From NCBI GenBank assembly GCA_033182465.1, contig CP137327.1:1674001-1738000 (forward strand): a stretch of DNA of 64,000 bases. Direction: 5' to 3'. Below, piece after piece: positions 9,217-22,200 of the stretch. A model generated the notes under the pieces. The model had not been told where the DNA came from, did no database searches, and saw only the letters and a list, made by a program, of their open reading frames with translations. The translations under genes were made by a program, and so were the position numbers. Within the stretch, counting starts at the first letter, position 1, and the number at the start of each line of letters is the position of its first letter. The DNA comes from Sanghuangporus weigelae (Eukaryota; Basidiomycota; Agaricomycetes; Hymenochaetales; Hymenochaetaceae).

Positions 9217-10692
9217 TGAAAGGATCCGTTCAAAAACTCGCACCAGGATCAACGCGATCAGCAGATCCACACAATCAGCTTTCCAAACGCGACCGGTAAC
9301 CAAGCCAGCTATCACGGGCCCAATAGATCGAGCGGCCTAGGCAACAGTAACCCATTACCACCCGAGCGTCAGAAGCACCGAAACGGATACGTAATCCCAC
9401 TACCACTCTAACGCCGCCGACCAAGCAACCAGAGCGACCTCGATCAAAAGAAGCGATCAAACTTCTTAGAAGTCCAGAAGCACAACTACTAAAGCCTAAA
9501 CACTAAAAGGCTAAAGGCTAATAAGGTTTATGGAGACCTCACTGGCATTTCAGCACTGTCAAGTCTGTGCACGAGTCTACATGGTCCTTTATAAAGTATA
9601 CTACATAGTATGCACGGCAACAGCTGGTACACGTGACTGTCACATCGAAATTGAGCAACACCTTCAAGATACAATGCATTCCAATCCACCAAACCCAATA
9701 GTACCCAAGAAACGAGAGGAACTCACGATCACAACTCGGACCCCTCAAACTGCAAACCTGATAACTTGGAGAATGATTGGATGGTATAGACCGGAGTTGC
9801 ACACACCATGTCCAGCATCTACAATACAGGCAAACCTTTATTTACCGAGAGATGCAAACCTGGAGACCAAGCAGTTGCAACTCCTTATACAACGAAGGAT
9901 ATGGCATTACATTCGGGACATATGATATGAAGGCAAAGCATGGCTAGTCACCAGAACCCAGCAGAACCCACCAGCAGAGCTCATGCAGTTCATAATATGC
10001 CTTGGACCATACTCTACACCAACCCGACATCTTAACACTGACGTGTGAGTTATGCTTACCCTCGCTGGACCTTGAGGTGAATTCCAAAGAATCATATACT
10101 GAGCAGCCTACATCGCTCCAAGAGCAAAGATGCCACTCAATGACGGCAGTGACATCGTTGTGGAGTACTGACAGTGGAGCATTCCACATCGGAGCACCAC
10201 CTCTATTGTATCAGTCAGCAACTCCACAGAATACTGTCATAGTGGAAACGACCTTACAAAAAATTGGAGCAAAGTGGAGCAAAGCGCAGCAGGATGACAA
10301 GGGAACAGATGTAATGGTGGAGAAAGGTGGAGTAAAGTGGAAACAGGATGAGTAAGAAATAGGACGGAAAATGGAATATCTGGGAGCATAAATAGTTGTA
10401 GGATTAGGCCCTCATTTCCCCATCTTTTGATCCTCTTAACACACTGGTGTAAAGCTTGCCCTACAGCGAGCTATTACTGTGTGCTTTGTACTATCACACC
10501 TCTTGGAAATCCCAATCTGCTTTACTATCACCTCGTATCTGAAAGCATCCATAACTCGGACCGCGACTAGGAAGGCTAGTAAGGGACCGCGTGGTATAGC
10601 CAGACGTGGGTAGATAAGATCACCTCTGCACAACACACCGCTGCTTAGGCAAAAGGATCGAACCGGTGTAACCCCAGGCCTACCCCCTAACA
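9217..10692 (+). repeat. 5' LTR of element 2
   Basis: 1476 bp. About 26 differences from the 3' LTR (about 1.8%), all transitions as far as I can see, most at sites where one copy has CG and the other TG or CA. The LTR-encoded frame is broken in this copy. Confidence 0.92.
9530..10171 (+). pseudogene. Broken copy of the LTR-encoded ORF
   Basis: Colinear with the intact frame at 25200-25841 in the 3' LTR. It is interrupted by a TGA where the other LTR has CGA (ACATATGATATG against ACATACGATATG), and a second TGA where the other has CGA (GTGTGAGTT against GTGCGAGTT). Further downstream changes are of the same kind. Confidence 0.7.
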
Positions 10693-10693
10693 T

Positions 10694-10711
10694 TGGATCA
10701 AAAGATCACTC
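10694..10711 (+). promoter_or_regulatory. Candidate primer-binding site of element 2
   Basis: TGGATCAAAAGATCACTC begins one base after the 5' LTR end, the usual position of a tRNA-primed start that begins with TGG. The tRNA cannot be named. The site holds its own inverted repeat (GATCAAAAGATC), which would also fit a self-primed or hairpin arrangement. Confidence 0.45.
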
Positions 10712-12033
10712 GCTAGTTTTACCACCACCTCTCACGGTGTAAGAAGCACCGACACGCTAAGTCCGAAATCACGCACGTGACACATATTCCGCCACGTTCC
10801 GCGTCGTAACAGCTTAACCCAGCGCGGATCGACAAGATTCGAAGCGGAACGGTCTATTACAGCCTCGCGCATCGGACTGCCACCTGAAGAGGACTTACGA
10901 CGTTGGAAATCACACAAGGGTAGCAGATCGGACACCTGAGCCACCCAGTCGACTCCACAAAGGAAGGCTCAGCTGATTTGTCCTATCAGTCCCAATCTCG
11001 AGGTTTGAATTGAGAAACTCGGACTCGACCACCGACGCCTCCCAAGCTTCGAACCGATGCATTGTGCTCCGACTTTTCCCCTTTATGTTCTATATGCGCT
11101 CATATTTTGTTTTATGCCCTATGATCTATATGCTCGCCACTTTCCAGATATGTTCACCTCGTCTTTTGTTCTCCATGCTCCCCTTTTTATGATATGCCTT
11201 CCAACTTCTCTTCATTTATGCTCCCTGATGCTTCGAAGGCTCAGGATGGACAATGTTATAAATAGACAATCTATTCGCGTAGAGGGGACAGTTCAGTTCA
11301 GTACAGGAGTCGAGTCCGGATCTGAAAGCCCATTTCTAGTCCTGCTCGTCTTCTCTCGTTGCTATAGTCGAATCACTTCAACTCTCACTGTACTCACTTC
11401 GACTCCCCTGCCTCTATCAAATATACGATAGTTCTGCTTCACACGTCCCGAAACCTCTGCTTAACAGTCGCGTTCCGAGATTAGTGTGCTCAGTTCGACT
11501 CGCGTTGCTGTTAGAGAATCTTCACTCGAAAACTACTCGTCTCCCTAATCAGCTCTCGTCTCCCCGCTCCATTTCCGCATTGTTTCGCATCGTTACGCTG
11601 CGGAATACCTCGCGTTTCGTCGCATCCCGTTGCATCGTATCGGATCCTCGTAGGATCACTCTAGCTTCGTTCTAAGCCTTGGGAATATCGTCCCAAGCTT
11701 CGTCTCATCGTCTTCTAGTCCCCAGGGTTCGAATCCATTGAAGGATTACCTGTGAGGATATCGTTCGTACCATCGTATCGCCGCCGCCGATCCCCCTCGC
11801 TTCGACTTCTCCCGCTTGCTTCTTAGCATCTCTTCTCCAATCAAATCCCCACCCCCGCATACTTTCAGCAGCCTCAAATCTCAAACTCACTCATCCCCTC
11901 CGAAACCGCTTCGGAACTTAGCTTAACCCTTCGGAAATCATCCCAGCTTTAGCCTATAGTCATCCTTCCGCCATTCCATTCGCCTTGATCCTACAGGACA
12001 GCCCCCAACAGAACTGTGACACTCCTCTGCTAA
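10712..12033 (+). other. Long non-coding leader of element 2
   Basis: About 1.3 kb between primer site and first frame, without a convincing ORF. Rich in CTCG/TTCG motifs in its middle. The stretch 11060-11450 recurs inverted and diverged at 660-1100. A GGTTCGAATCC string near 11727 resembles a tRNA B box, but the flanks do not pair as a T arm. Confidence 0.6.
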
Positions 12034-12417
12034 CAGAAAGTACCCAGGAGTTTCAACGGGCAAGGTTCTTGGCTAGTGTTTTATCGAGGCGAGGACCGTC
12101 GACCTCAAGTCCCTATTGACGTCACTAGTTTCGAGACTAATACCCATATCGAGTCCTCAGGACAAGTGCACATCCTGGAGAACGACAAACCCAATTCACT
12201 TAAATCACACATCTACTATCATAACCCCTACGACGACGAAGTGTACCTAATAGCAAAGGTATCTGGTAGCCCTGCAGTTGGGAGCACACAAACAACAACC
12301 ACGAAAGTAGCAGCAGTCCCTTCTACTATTGCTACATTCGACGAGAAAGGAACTACTTGGTTAACAGCACCAAGGAACAATAACCCTGAAGCATCAGGCG
12401 AGAAACAAAGTTCATGA
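12034..12417 (+). CDS. Open frame preceding ORF1 of element 2, no ATG
   Basis: An open frame after TAA at 12031, about 127 codons, with no internal ATG; GTG at 12076 is the first candidate alternative start. It encodes a polar, unrecognised sequence. Its TGA stop overlaps the ATG of ORF1 in the tetranucleotide ATGA (12414-12417), so the two could be linked by termination-reinitiation if this frame is translated. It could equally be a leader remnant. Confidence 0.35.
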   Translation, partial: QKVPRSFNGQGSWLVFYRGEDRRPQVPIDVTSFETNTHIESSGQVHILENDKPNSLKSHIYYHNPYDDEVYLIAKVSGSPAVGSTQTTTTKVAAVPSTIATFDEKGTTWLTAPRNNNPEASGEKQSS

Positions 12418-15253
12418 ACCGATCAGGAAACACCAACAACAGAAGTAACGGTCATCGAACAAACGAACGGGCAAACGATAATCAAACGAGATTTACACCT
12501 AGATCCCTTGACAAACGAGTCCAACACATCACCAACAGGTTACATAGTCTGGAAAGCGATCACGACATACTATACGCGACAACAAACCATAGCATATTGT
12601 ATCCACCAGTGATCAGGAGACTACAAGAAAGGGTTGAACGACTGGAAGAACGAACTGCAAACATGGGGCAGTCAAACAGTCTACCAACCGGAGCATACGC
12701 GACAGCAGTAGGAGATCAATTTGAAGCACTCGAAGCAACTACTCGAAGGATTGGAGCACAAGTAGCAGCTCTAGAGAGATATACTCTGGAATTGGATCGA
12801 GCAGCAGGAGAACTCAATCAACGAGTCATAGACGGAAATGGAGTACTTGACCGAGAGCTCAACGCTATCCGAAACAGAATTACTGCTCAGGAACAACAAC
12901 TACAGACAATCGAGACGAGAGTCGGAGAGCTTAACAGGACAGCTCTAGATCAACCAAGGATTGTTCAAGATATCCATAACCTGCGAGAAGCCTTACTCCA
13001 ACTAGGACAAACAATCGAGTCAAGTCAACGTACCTACGCGGCTATACTCACATCGGTACAGACAACCGAAACTACCTCGAGGAATATACTTGAACACGCT
13101 GTAGCGCACTGGCCCCTCCTGTGCCAGTACACTCATACTATGGCTCCCCCTATACTTCAGATACCATATCCCAGCACCGCTGACACCTCAGAGTGTGAGG
13201 GCATACTCCTACTGCACTCGAGACACCATTTGAGCACGTTTCCACTGATTCCAGTACACGTACTGTACTGCGGCGCCCTCCTATGACCCAGATCGATCCG
13301 CCGATGGCTCCCCAACACTCAGACAGGTCCGCCGACAGCTCCTACCCAGCACCAGGCACTATAGGACACATCCCCCAGTGACTACATGCCGCCGATCTTA
13401 TGATTTATCATACGTACAGCCTTGCGGCGACTCTGGACGCCTCCGAGTCGGCCCCCCATGGCGCCGATCGATGCGGCGGACACTCAGACATCCTCAGGTA
13501 CCCTCGCCGACGCCTCCTACAGCTTATCAAGCAGTCCCCCATTGTCTAGGGAGCTATATATTGTCATATGTGCTTACATGCCTCATTACGACATATCTGC
13601 CACCAGTCCGGCAGTCCCCCACAGCACTGCCGCTCCGGCCACTCATATTAGTCACTAGGGATCGCCCACACTCTGTATTGAGTGCCGCCGGTGCATCGGA
13701 CACCTCAGGGACATCGGCTGATGCACCCTTTGTCTCATATACGCGATATCAGCCTCCGATCATCGGTTCCGAGGTTTCCCGACTTCCCCCTGACGCGGCG
13801 GCCCCCATTAGACCATGTATGGAAGGTAGGCATGTGGTACATCGGCGTGCCAAGCCACCGACTCGCGCCGCCAAGCCCAACTCCGCCGGCGCCCGTGTTA
13901 TTGCAGATACTCAATATTTCATGTGATTGGATGCCCCCCTCACGTTGCTGCTCTCAGATTTCACCTGGGCGCTCCGGCAGCGGCCCTTGGTGACCCAGAT
14001 GACTCAGGAGATGTTGTCAGACAGTAGGATGTGTCGGCGACAGCAGTAGAGTATATATAGAGCTTATACTAGCTTGTAGACGACAGGATTAAAAAGCCTA
14101 GCAGGGATTCCAAGCCTAGCAAGGATTCCAAGCCTAGCAAGGATTCCAAGAGCATGTACCAGACCGAGCGCCAGAGTTCGAGATATCCCTCACTCTGAGT
14201 CTCCCCTCATGTACTGAGCCTCCCCCTTGACTATATACTATCCTTGACATCTCCTCTTGTTTGACTCCACATTCTACTTGCCTTCGCCGCCTCCGGTACG
14301 CCTCTGCCGCTCTGACATTCAGTGATCCGGCGCCCCTCTATTCGACGTCGGCGACCCTTCGGCGACCCAGGCTTCTCATCAGACTCCCCTTCGGCATCCT
14401 TTCCAGCCTTTCACTCCAGTTTATCCCATATATTGATCTTATACGGTCTTTTCCTTTCATCTATCGCGTTTACGCTACTGCGGCGGATTCCTGCGGCCTC
14501 CCCCTCAGTCCGGCACCCCTCTATTCGACGTCGGCGGCCATCCGACGACCCAGGCATCCTATCAGACGACCCAGCGGCGCCTTCTCCAGCCACTCACTCC
14601 ATTTTATCCTTTATATTCATCTTATACACTTCATACCTTCCTGTGACCGAGTTTATACCACGTCGGCAGCCTCTTGTGATCCCTCCCTTTTGAGCGGCGG
14701 CCCTGTTATTCTATTCCCTTTATCCAGCGGCATCCTTAGACCCATCCATTACGTCTCCGACGGTTCCTGGCACCTGCCGGGTAGTAGGTCTTTGAGAGTC
14801 TGATAGCGTCGGCATCCCATTTTTGGAGGTTCCTTCATACATTCAGCACCCTTAGTAGGACGGACATCTGTAGCACCTTCAGATACGACACTGCCGACCG
14901 ACAACGCTCAATGAATTCGAGAAGTAGCTCAGGCAGCACAACACTGGGAATACTTTCTACCAAGAGAGAGAGCCCAACAGGAACAGAGTTCTGACGAATC
15001 AGTGTCCTCAGACGAAGAAGCATTACGAAGGCCATTCTTACTCAGAACCCCACCTCGAACGGTTATCATCCAAGTACCAACAGTACTGGCAGTACCAGCA
15101 AGTGGTTCAGTAGCAACCCAAGCGCCAGAAAATCCACCACCATCCTATTCACCACCAGCAGTGCCCATAAGCACATACGATCATGTCGACAACCGACCAG
15201 AAGGTGCAAGCACTGGAGCAGCAACTACAGACTCTTCAGACACAACTCTCTAA
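12414..15253 (+). pseudogene. ORF1 of element 2: coiled-coil protein, split by a solo LTR
   Basis: ATG at 12414. The frame runs to 13099, is interrupted by the solo LTR 13100-14903 plus duplicated ACGC, and continues at 14908 in the same frame to a stop at 15251-15253 (about 343 codons). One in-frame TGA lies at 14912, likely a former CGA. The N-terminus is polar, rich in Asn and Arg; then come long heptad-like helices (LQERVERLEERT, LEALE- and LNQRV-type repeats) predicting coiled coils; the C-terminus is Pro/Ser-rich with an acidic SSDEEA patch. No match to a named family. Its end overlaps the gag start by 71 bp. A structural or Gag-accessory role is inferred from position. Confidence 0.65.
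13100..14903 (+). mobile_element. Solo LTR of the element-1 family, forward
   Basis: 1804 bp, TGTAGCGC...CCGACCGACA, flanked by ACGC on both sides (13096-13099 and 14904-14907). Longer than the element-1 LTRs because an 18-bp unit (ATTCCAAGCCTAGCAAGG) is repeated about three times near 14088-14150. No interior is present, so it is a solo LTR from recombination between LTRs. Confidence 0.9.
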
Positions 15254-16271
15254 ACACAGCATCAAGCTTCCGAAGTACTATGGCAAGCGAAGCGAAGATA
15301 TTGATCTGTGGATTAGTCGATGTATCTCGAAGCTGGCACAGCATGGAGTCAAGGATGAGGAGGAGATCGCAAAGAGCCTATTTGCGGCACTAGAAGGTGA
15401 CAGTTACGATTGGTTTGCAGAAAAGAATACCCTAACATCATTCGATGCCAATGGGAAACTGAAACCGGTACCTGCGATTATTGCTACAACAAACGGAATG
15501 TTCGCATCACTCAAGGACATGCTGAACTGGATGAGGATCCGAGCAGGACATCCGATCATTGGAGAACAGGAAGCCCTATTCCAACTACTATGCATCCAGC
15601 AGAAAGGAGCAAGCATTAGGGCGTACAACGATGAATTCCGACAACTCAAAGCACGAGCACCAGACACGATGGATAAGCAAATGCTCAAGTACATCTATGT
15701 CAAAGGACTAGACATGTGGGTCAAACGACGAGTCGAATCTGTACAACCTGACGCTTTCGAAAAGAACGACCTCGATGCATGGATGGAATGGACAAGCAAC
15801 CTAGCAAACTCTGACGCCAGGCAAAGGCTCATGGGCAGTCAAACATATACCCCAAGGTTCAAATCAAATGGACAGTCATCTTTCCGACCACCAGTACAAA
15901 CAATGAAACGAGATCCAGACGCCATGGATGTAGATGCACTCCGAGGCTTGCCGAAGAAGGGAGGCAAATGCTACAACTGTGAAAAGTCAGGACACTACGC
16001 AAAGGATTGCAAGGCACCAAGGAAGCAAAAGGGTTCTTCCCCTAGGAAGCCGAAGAAGACTAATGGTGTAAAACGGAGGACGATGACAACACGAACAATC
16101 GATTTCAAGGAAACATGTCCCGATCCACACTGCCGAAGGCCAGTCCACTACGATCATGTAGCATGGGCTAAAGGCGACGAATCAGCAGGATGGACTTGCA
16201 AGCATGACGAAGAATACCGAAACAACATTCGCAAATCCCTAGCAAGTAAAGAGCAACAGGGAAAAGATTAA
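15183..16271 (+). CDS. gag: Gag polyprotein of element 2
   Basis: 362 aa from ATG at 15183. The N-terminus is a short coiled coil, then a retrotransposon capsid-like domain (residues about 30-200; IKLPKYYGKRSEDIDLWI start, RAYNDEFRQL in the middle). The zinc knuckle CYNCEKSGHYAKDC (residues 263-276; C-X2-C-X4-H-X4-C) is followed by a basic tail and a second Cys/His-rich segment (CPDPHCRRP...). Role: particle assembly and RNA packaging. The pol frame lies at -1 and is open across the gag stop, so Gag-Pol would be made by -1 frameshifting near 16262-16271. This is the best preserved sense gene of the element. Confidence 0.9.
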   Translation: MSTTDQKVQALEQQLQTLQTQLSKHSIKLPKYYGKRSEDIDLWISRCISKLAQHGVKDEEEIAKSLFAALEGDSYDWFAEKNTLTSFDANGKLKPVPAIIATTNGMFASLKDMLNWMRIRAGHPIIGEQEALFQLLCIQQKGASIRAYNDEFRQLKARAPDTMDKQMLKYIYVKGLDMWVKRRVESVQPDAFEKNDLDAWMEWTSNLANSDARQRLMGSQTYTPRFKSNGQSSFRPPVQTMKRDPDAMDVDALRGLPKKGGKCYNCEKSGHYAKDCKAPRKQKGSSPRKPKKTNGVKRRTMTTRTIDFKETCPDPHCRRPVHYDHVAWAKGDESAGWTCKHDEEYRNNIRKSLASKEQQGKD

Positions 16272-19200
16272 GACCTCCATCGAACGAGACTGCACGATGT
16301 GAGTGTAACAAGGGTGACGAGAAAGGTTTCAACAACCAGTGTTTCAAACCTCCTGGGTTCAACCCCAGTGAAGCGATGTACAATAAGCGATTGCCAATAT
16401 AAGCATTGCATCTCCGATTACCTATTCGAGTGAAGGTTGGAACAAAGACCCTAGCAGTCAAAGCGTTAATCGATTCCGGAGCTACATGCAGCACGATACA
16501 CCCCAACTTGGTACAACACTACAGCCTATTCAAAAAGAGGCTTGATCACCCTCGACCTTTGAATAATGCGGATGGAAGTCCCAACCAAGGAGGAGCAATC
16601 ACACACGAGGTCTACACATTAATTTTTGATGGACCTAAACCGCAGCCACAAACGTTGGCAGTAGCAACCACAGGACAGGATCAAGTGATCCTAGGAATTG
16701 ACTATTTGGCCAAAGTCAATCCCGAAATTGATTGGAAGAATCAAGTATGGAATTGGAATGGTAATTCGATACCATTCGAGCTCAATGTCATACGAGCTAC
16801 CAAGAAGCGAAAGCACAGGAAGCGCAAACGGAAACGGCAAACAAAAGGCAAACCTGACAAGACAAGACCTAGGCATAACACGAAGCAACAGGCTCAGGAC
16901 AGAGACAACTATCGACACTCTGGAGCACCAGGAATAATATTTGCGCCAAGGAGAGACAACAATGGACACTCTCACGAAACGAAGCCACAAGCAAAGCCGG
17001 AAACAAGACCAGCAACACCAAGACTGGAACAGGCAAAACAGACGCCAGAAGCAAAGAGTCCGAGCACGGAAAATATACCAGACTCTGCAACGAAACAGCC
17101 ACAACAGGAAACGGCAAACAAGCATCATCGAGACGAGGAGGAAATAAATCACGCTCCCAAGTGATGGAAGAAACAGGCACCACAAGGAACGAGTATAGTG
17201 CAACGACGACCAAGGCACATACCGAGACGGGTGATCCCAGCACAGCAATTGTACCAGACATCCGAAGGCGAAACAGAAGAGATAACAGGCAAGCATAGCC
17301 TAGACGAACAGGAGGAAATAAGAGACCCTCCGAAATGTTGGAAGAAACAACCGCCACAGAAGATACACCCACTAAGGCAAAACATGCCGGAAGACGAGAA
17401 ACTCTGGCCATCACCAGAAGACAACCCAGGCATGAAGTACAGGATACGACCACGAAAGACACGCTGTCGGTCGGCGGTGTCGTATCTGAAGGTGCTACAG
17501 ATGTCCGTCCTACTAAGGGTGCTGAATGTATGAAGGGACCTCCAAAAATGGGATGCCGACGCTATCAGACTCTCAAAGACCTACTACCCGGCAGGTGCCA
17601 GGAACCGTCGGAGACGTAATGGATGGGTCTAAGGATGCCGCTGGATAAAGGGAATAGGATAACAGGGCCGCCGCTCAAAAGGGGGGATCACAAGAGGCTG
17701 CCGACGTGGTATAAACTCAGCCACAGGAAGGTATGAAGCGTATAAGATGAATATAAAGGATAAAATGGAGTGAGTGGCTGGAGAAGGCGCCGCTGGGTCG
17801 TCTGATAGGATGCCTGGGTCGTCGGATGGCCGCCGACATCGAATAGAGGGGTGCCGGACTGAGGGGGAGGCCGCAGGAATCCGCCGAAGTAGCGTAAACG
17901 CGATAGATGAAAGGAAAAGACCGTATAAGATCAATATATGGGATAAACTGGAGTGAAAGGCTGGAAAGGACGCCGAAGGGGAGTCTGATGAGAAGCCTGG
18001 GTCGCCGAAGGGTCGCCGACGTCGAATAGAGGGGCGCCGGATCACTGAACGTCAGAGCGGCAGAGGCGTACTGGAGGCGGCGAAGGCAAGTAGAATGTGG
18101 AGTCAAACAAGAGGAGATGTCAAGGATAGTATATAGTCAAGGGGGAGGCTCAGTACATGAGGGGAGACTCAGAGTGAGGGATATCTCGAACTCTGGCGCT
18201 CGGTCTGGTACATGCTCTTGGAATCCTTGCTAGGCTTGGAATCCTTTCTAGGCTTTTAATCCTGTCATCTACAAGCTAGTATAAGCTCTATATATACTCT
18301 ACTGCTGTCGCCGACACATCCTACTGTCTGACAACATCTCCTGAGTCATCTGGGTTGCCAAGGGCCGCTGCCGGAGCGCCCAGGTGAAATCTGAGAGCGG
18401 CAACGTGAGGGAGGCATCCAATAGCATGGAATATCGAGTATCTGCAATAATACAGGCGCCGGCGGAGTTGGGCTTGGCGGCGCGAGTCGGTGGCTTGGCA
18501 CGCCGATGTACCACATGCCTACCTTCCATACATGGTCTAATGGGGGCCGCCGCGTCAGGGGGAAGTCGGGAAACCTCGGAACCGATGATCGGAGGCTGAT
18601 ATCGCGTATATGAGACAAAGGGCGCATCAGCCGATGTCCCTGAGGTGTCCGATGCATCGGCGGCACTCAATACAGAGTGTGGGCAATCCCTAGTGACTAA
18701 TATGAGTGGCCGGAGCGGCAGTGCTGTGGGGGACTGCCGGACTGGTGGCAGATATGTCGTAATGAGGCATGTAAGCACATATGACAATATATAGCTCCCT
18801 AGACAATGGGGGACTGCTTGGTAAGCTGTAGGAGGCGTCGGCGAGGGTACCTGAGGATGTCTGAGTGTCCACCGCATTGATCGGCGCCAAGGGGGGCCGA
18901 CTCGGAGGCATCCAGAGTCGCCGCACGGCTGTACGTATGGTAAATCATAAGATCGGCGGCACGTAGTCACTGAGGGATGTGTCCTATAGTGCCTGGTGCT
19001 GGGTAGGAGCTGTCGGCGGACCTGTCTGAGTGTCGGGGAGCCATCGGCGGATCAATTTGGGTCATAGGAGGGCGCCGCAGTACAGTACGTGTGCTGGAAT
19101 CAATGGATACGTGCTCAAATGATGTCCCGAGTGCAATAGGAGTGTGCCCTCACACTCTCAGGTGTCGGCAGTGCTGGGATATGGTATCTGCAGTAAGAGG

Positions 19201-22200
19201 GAGCCATAGTATGAGTGTACTGGCACAGGAGGAGCCAGTGCGCTACAACGCTATCCAGAGAAACCAGTGGCAGGCATTATACGACCCAGAACAGCATCGT
19301 TAATGCGAGGAGCTAGTCCCACACCGAAGCGTACAAGATGGGCAGACAATGAAAGCGATATCGAGATGCAAGACAAACAGGAGACAACAGAAGACACTCC
19401 TATGCGCGATATAGAGCCGGAAGACATTGAAAGTCTAAGGACGACCAACCAACCAGCTACCCTTACCAGAAAGGAAGAGCTCACTGCAAAGCTAGAGCTA
19501 GACATCAATCGAAATTGGTCACCAAGGCAGCAGAACCAAGTCTCACAGCCACTGAACAAAGCGAGTTCAGTATCTCAGCAGTATTCTCAGCAGAAGGCAG
19601 CTGCAGAAGGATTACTAGGAACACAGAAACGAGATTGGCGAAAACTCCTACCAAAGAAAATAGAAGACTACGCAGACGTCTTTGATCCTGATAAATCGAG
19701 AAGGTTACCCAAGCATACAAAATGGGACATGGCGATTAACCTTAAGGAAGGAGTACCATTACCGAAACCGAGGCCTATTATCAAGCTCACACGAGAAGAG
19801 CAGGCAGCACTCAACGCTTATGTCAAAGAGTTACTTGACAAAGGATGGATTGAAAAGGTTCAACCACACAAACCATGTCCGGTAGCAGCACCAGTCTTCT
19901 TTGTAGGAAAGAAAGACGGAGGAGCACGAGCAGTAACCGATTACCGAGACATCAATGATATGACAGTATCAGATCCATACCCGATACCGATCATAAGTGT
20001 TCTCCCAGAGAAACTGGAAAAAGAAAAATTCTTCTTTACACTCGACATGTGATCAGGTTACAATAACCTGCGAATCCGAGAAGGAGACGAGTGGAAGGCA
20101 GCATTCCGAGTTGGCAATGCAGTCTACAAGCCAAAGGTCATAATGTTTGGAATGAAGAACTCACCTGCAGTATTCCAACAATTCATGAATGACAACTTTG
20201 AATATTGGCTCAGGACAGAAGAAGCACTCAACTATTTGGATGACCTCATTGGTCAAGCACAAACTGAAGAGGAACATTGGAAACTACTCAGGGCAATTCT
20301 ACAGAAATGCCGAGAGCTTGACATCTACCTCAAAATCGAGAAATGTCACTTCCTCCAAACCCAGCTCGACTACTTGAGATTTGTAGTAGGAACGAAAGGC
20401 ATCCAGATGGATCCTTATAAGCTTAAAGCTATTCACGAATGGCCAGTGCCAAAGACGAAGCGACAAGTTCGAAAGTTCCAAGGATTCTGTAACTTCTACC
20501 GAAGATTCATCAGGAACTATGCTGACACATTCGCACCTATTGGCGACCTTATCAAGAAGGATCGCAAGTTCATATGGGCAGAAGCACAGGATAAGGCATT
20601 CGAAAGTATCAAGAAGGCATTCAAAACGGAAGTCGCATTGGCAATGCCAAAGCCAGACAAATCATACACATTGGAAACTGATGCATCCGATGTAGTGACT
20701 GGTGCAGTCTTGCAACAAGAAGACAACCAAGGAGAACTGAGACCGTTAGGTTTCATGTCGAAAACTCTAACGAACACCCAACGAAACTATCCGACGCATG
20801 ACAAAGAGATGCTAGCAATCATGGAAGCACTCAAGCATTGGAGACACTTATTGGAGGGAACCAAAGAACCAGTAACAATCCAAAGCGATCATGCAAATCT
20901 TCGATACTTCATGACAGCTCAGAATCTATCGAGACGTCAAGCGAGATGGGCACTAGAGTTATTGCGATATAACTTCAAGATTCTCCATTGGCCAGGCAAG
21001 AAGAACCAAGCTGACGAGCTATCACGACGATCCGACTATATGCCAGAGGACAAGGACAACTTAGGAGTTACCTTGTTACCTCCTGATACGATCGAGCAGC
21101 AAACACTGCGACGAACAGAGATCAACGGTCTATGCAAGCTAGAAACTGAGACGGTCACTATCTCTGATCCTATTATTCGAACGATCAAGAGGAACTACAA
21201 TACTGAGGAGGCTAAGAAGGAAATTCAGACGATCAAGCAGAGCAACGGCTACAGTTACAGGAACGGCTTGCACTACGTAACCAATGCATTATATATCCCG
21301 CTGTCCGCCAACCTACGAGCGTTGCTAATCCGAAGGCGCCATGATCACAAACTTGCAGGCCACCCAGGAGCAGAAAAGACCATAGAGCTTGTAAAGCGAT
21401 CATACTATTGGCCGAAGATGGAAGAAATGATCCGAGCATATACTGCAACCTGCGACATATGTCAGCGTGCAAAACCAATTCGACAGTTTCGAAATCCGCC
21501 GCTCCAACCGTTGGAGGCACCACATCAACCATGGGAAACCATAACCTGTGACCTGATTACCGACTTACCAGTCAGCAATGAAGGCTACAGTGCGATACTC
21601 GTTATAGTGGACAAACTCACTAAAATGGGGAAGTTCATTCCTTGCCAAGGAATACCCAATGCTAAGCAGTTGGCACGTTTGTTCCGCCAACATGTCTTCA
21701 AATACTACGGGGCCCCTAAACGAGTAATCTCCGACCGAGGTAGCAACTTCACCACGCAATTCCTCAAGGAGTTCTGCAGACTCATTGATGTCGATTGGAA
21801 AACTAGTACAGCGTATCATCCACAAACTGATGGTCAAACTGAGCGACTAAATCAAGAGCTCGAACAGTACTTACACTGCTATGTGTCCTATCGACAAACA
21901 GATTGGGCAGAGTACATCGACATAGCAGAATTCGCCTACAACAATAGGAAGCACAGTACCACACATCAGTCACCATTCTATACACTGTATGGATGGCATC
22001 CTCACCTGGACGTTGTGGAGACCGGTGATTCAAACGTCCCAGAAGCAATAAATCACCTAGAGGAGCTTCGACAAGTACAGCAAGAAGCCTATAATTCGAT
22101 TAGGCAAGCGAACGAGGCAATGAAGCTTTATGCAGACCTGCATCGAGGCAAACTGCCAGAGTACAAGCCAGGAGACGAAGTGTTACTAGACATGAGGAAT

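Noticed and set aside
11721-11740. tRNA-like B box GGTTCGAATCC in the element-2 leader
   Set aside because: The bases on both sides do not form a T-arm stem and no A box or cloverleaf can be drawn upstream.
16349-16368. CTGGGTTCAACCCCAG, resembling a tRNA T arm
   Set aside because: It lies in the coding overlap between gag and pol, with no other tRNA parts nearby.
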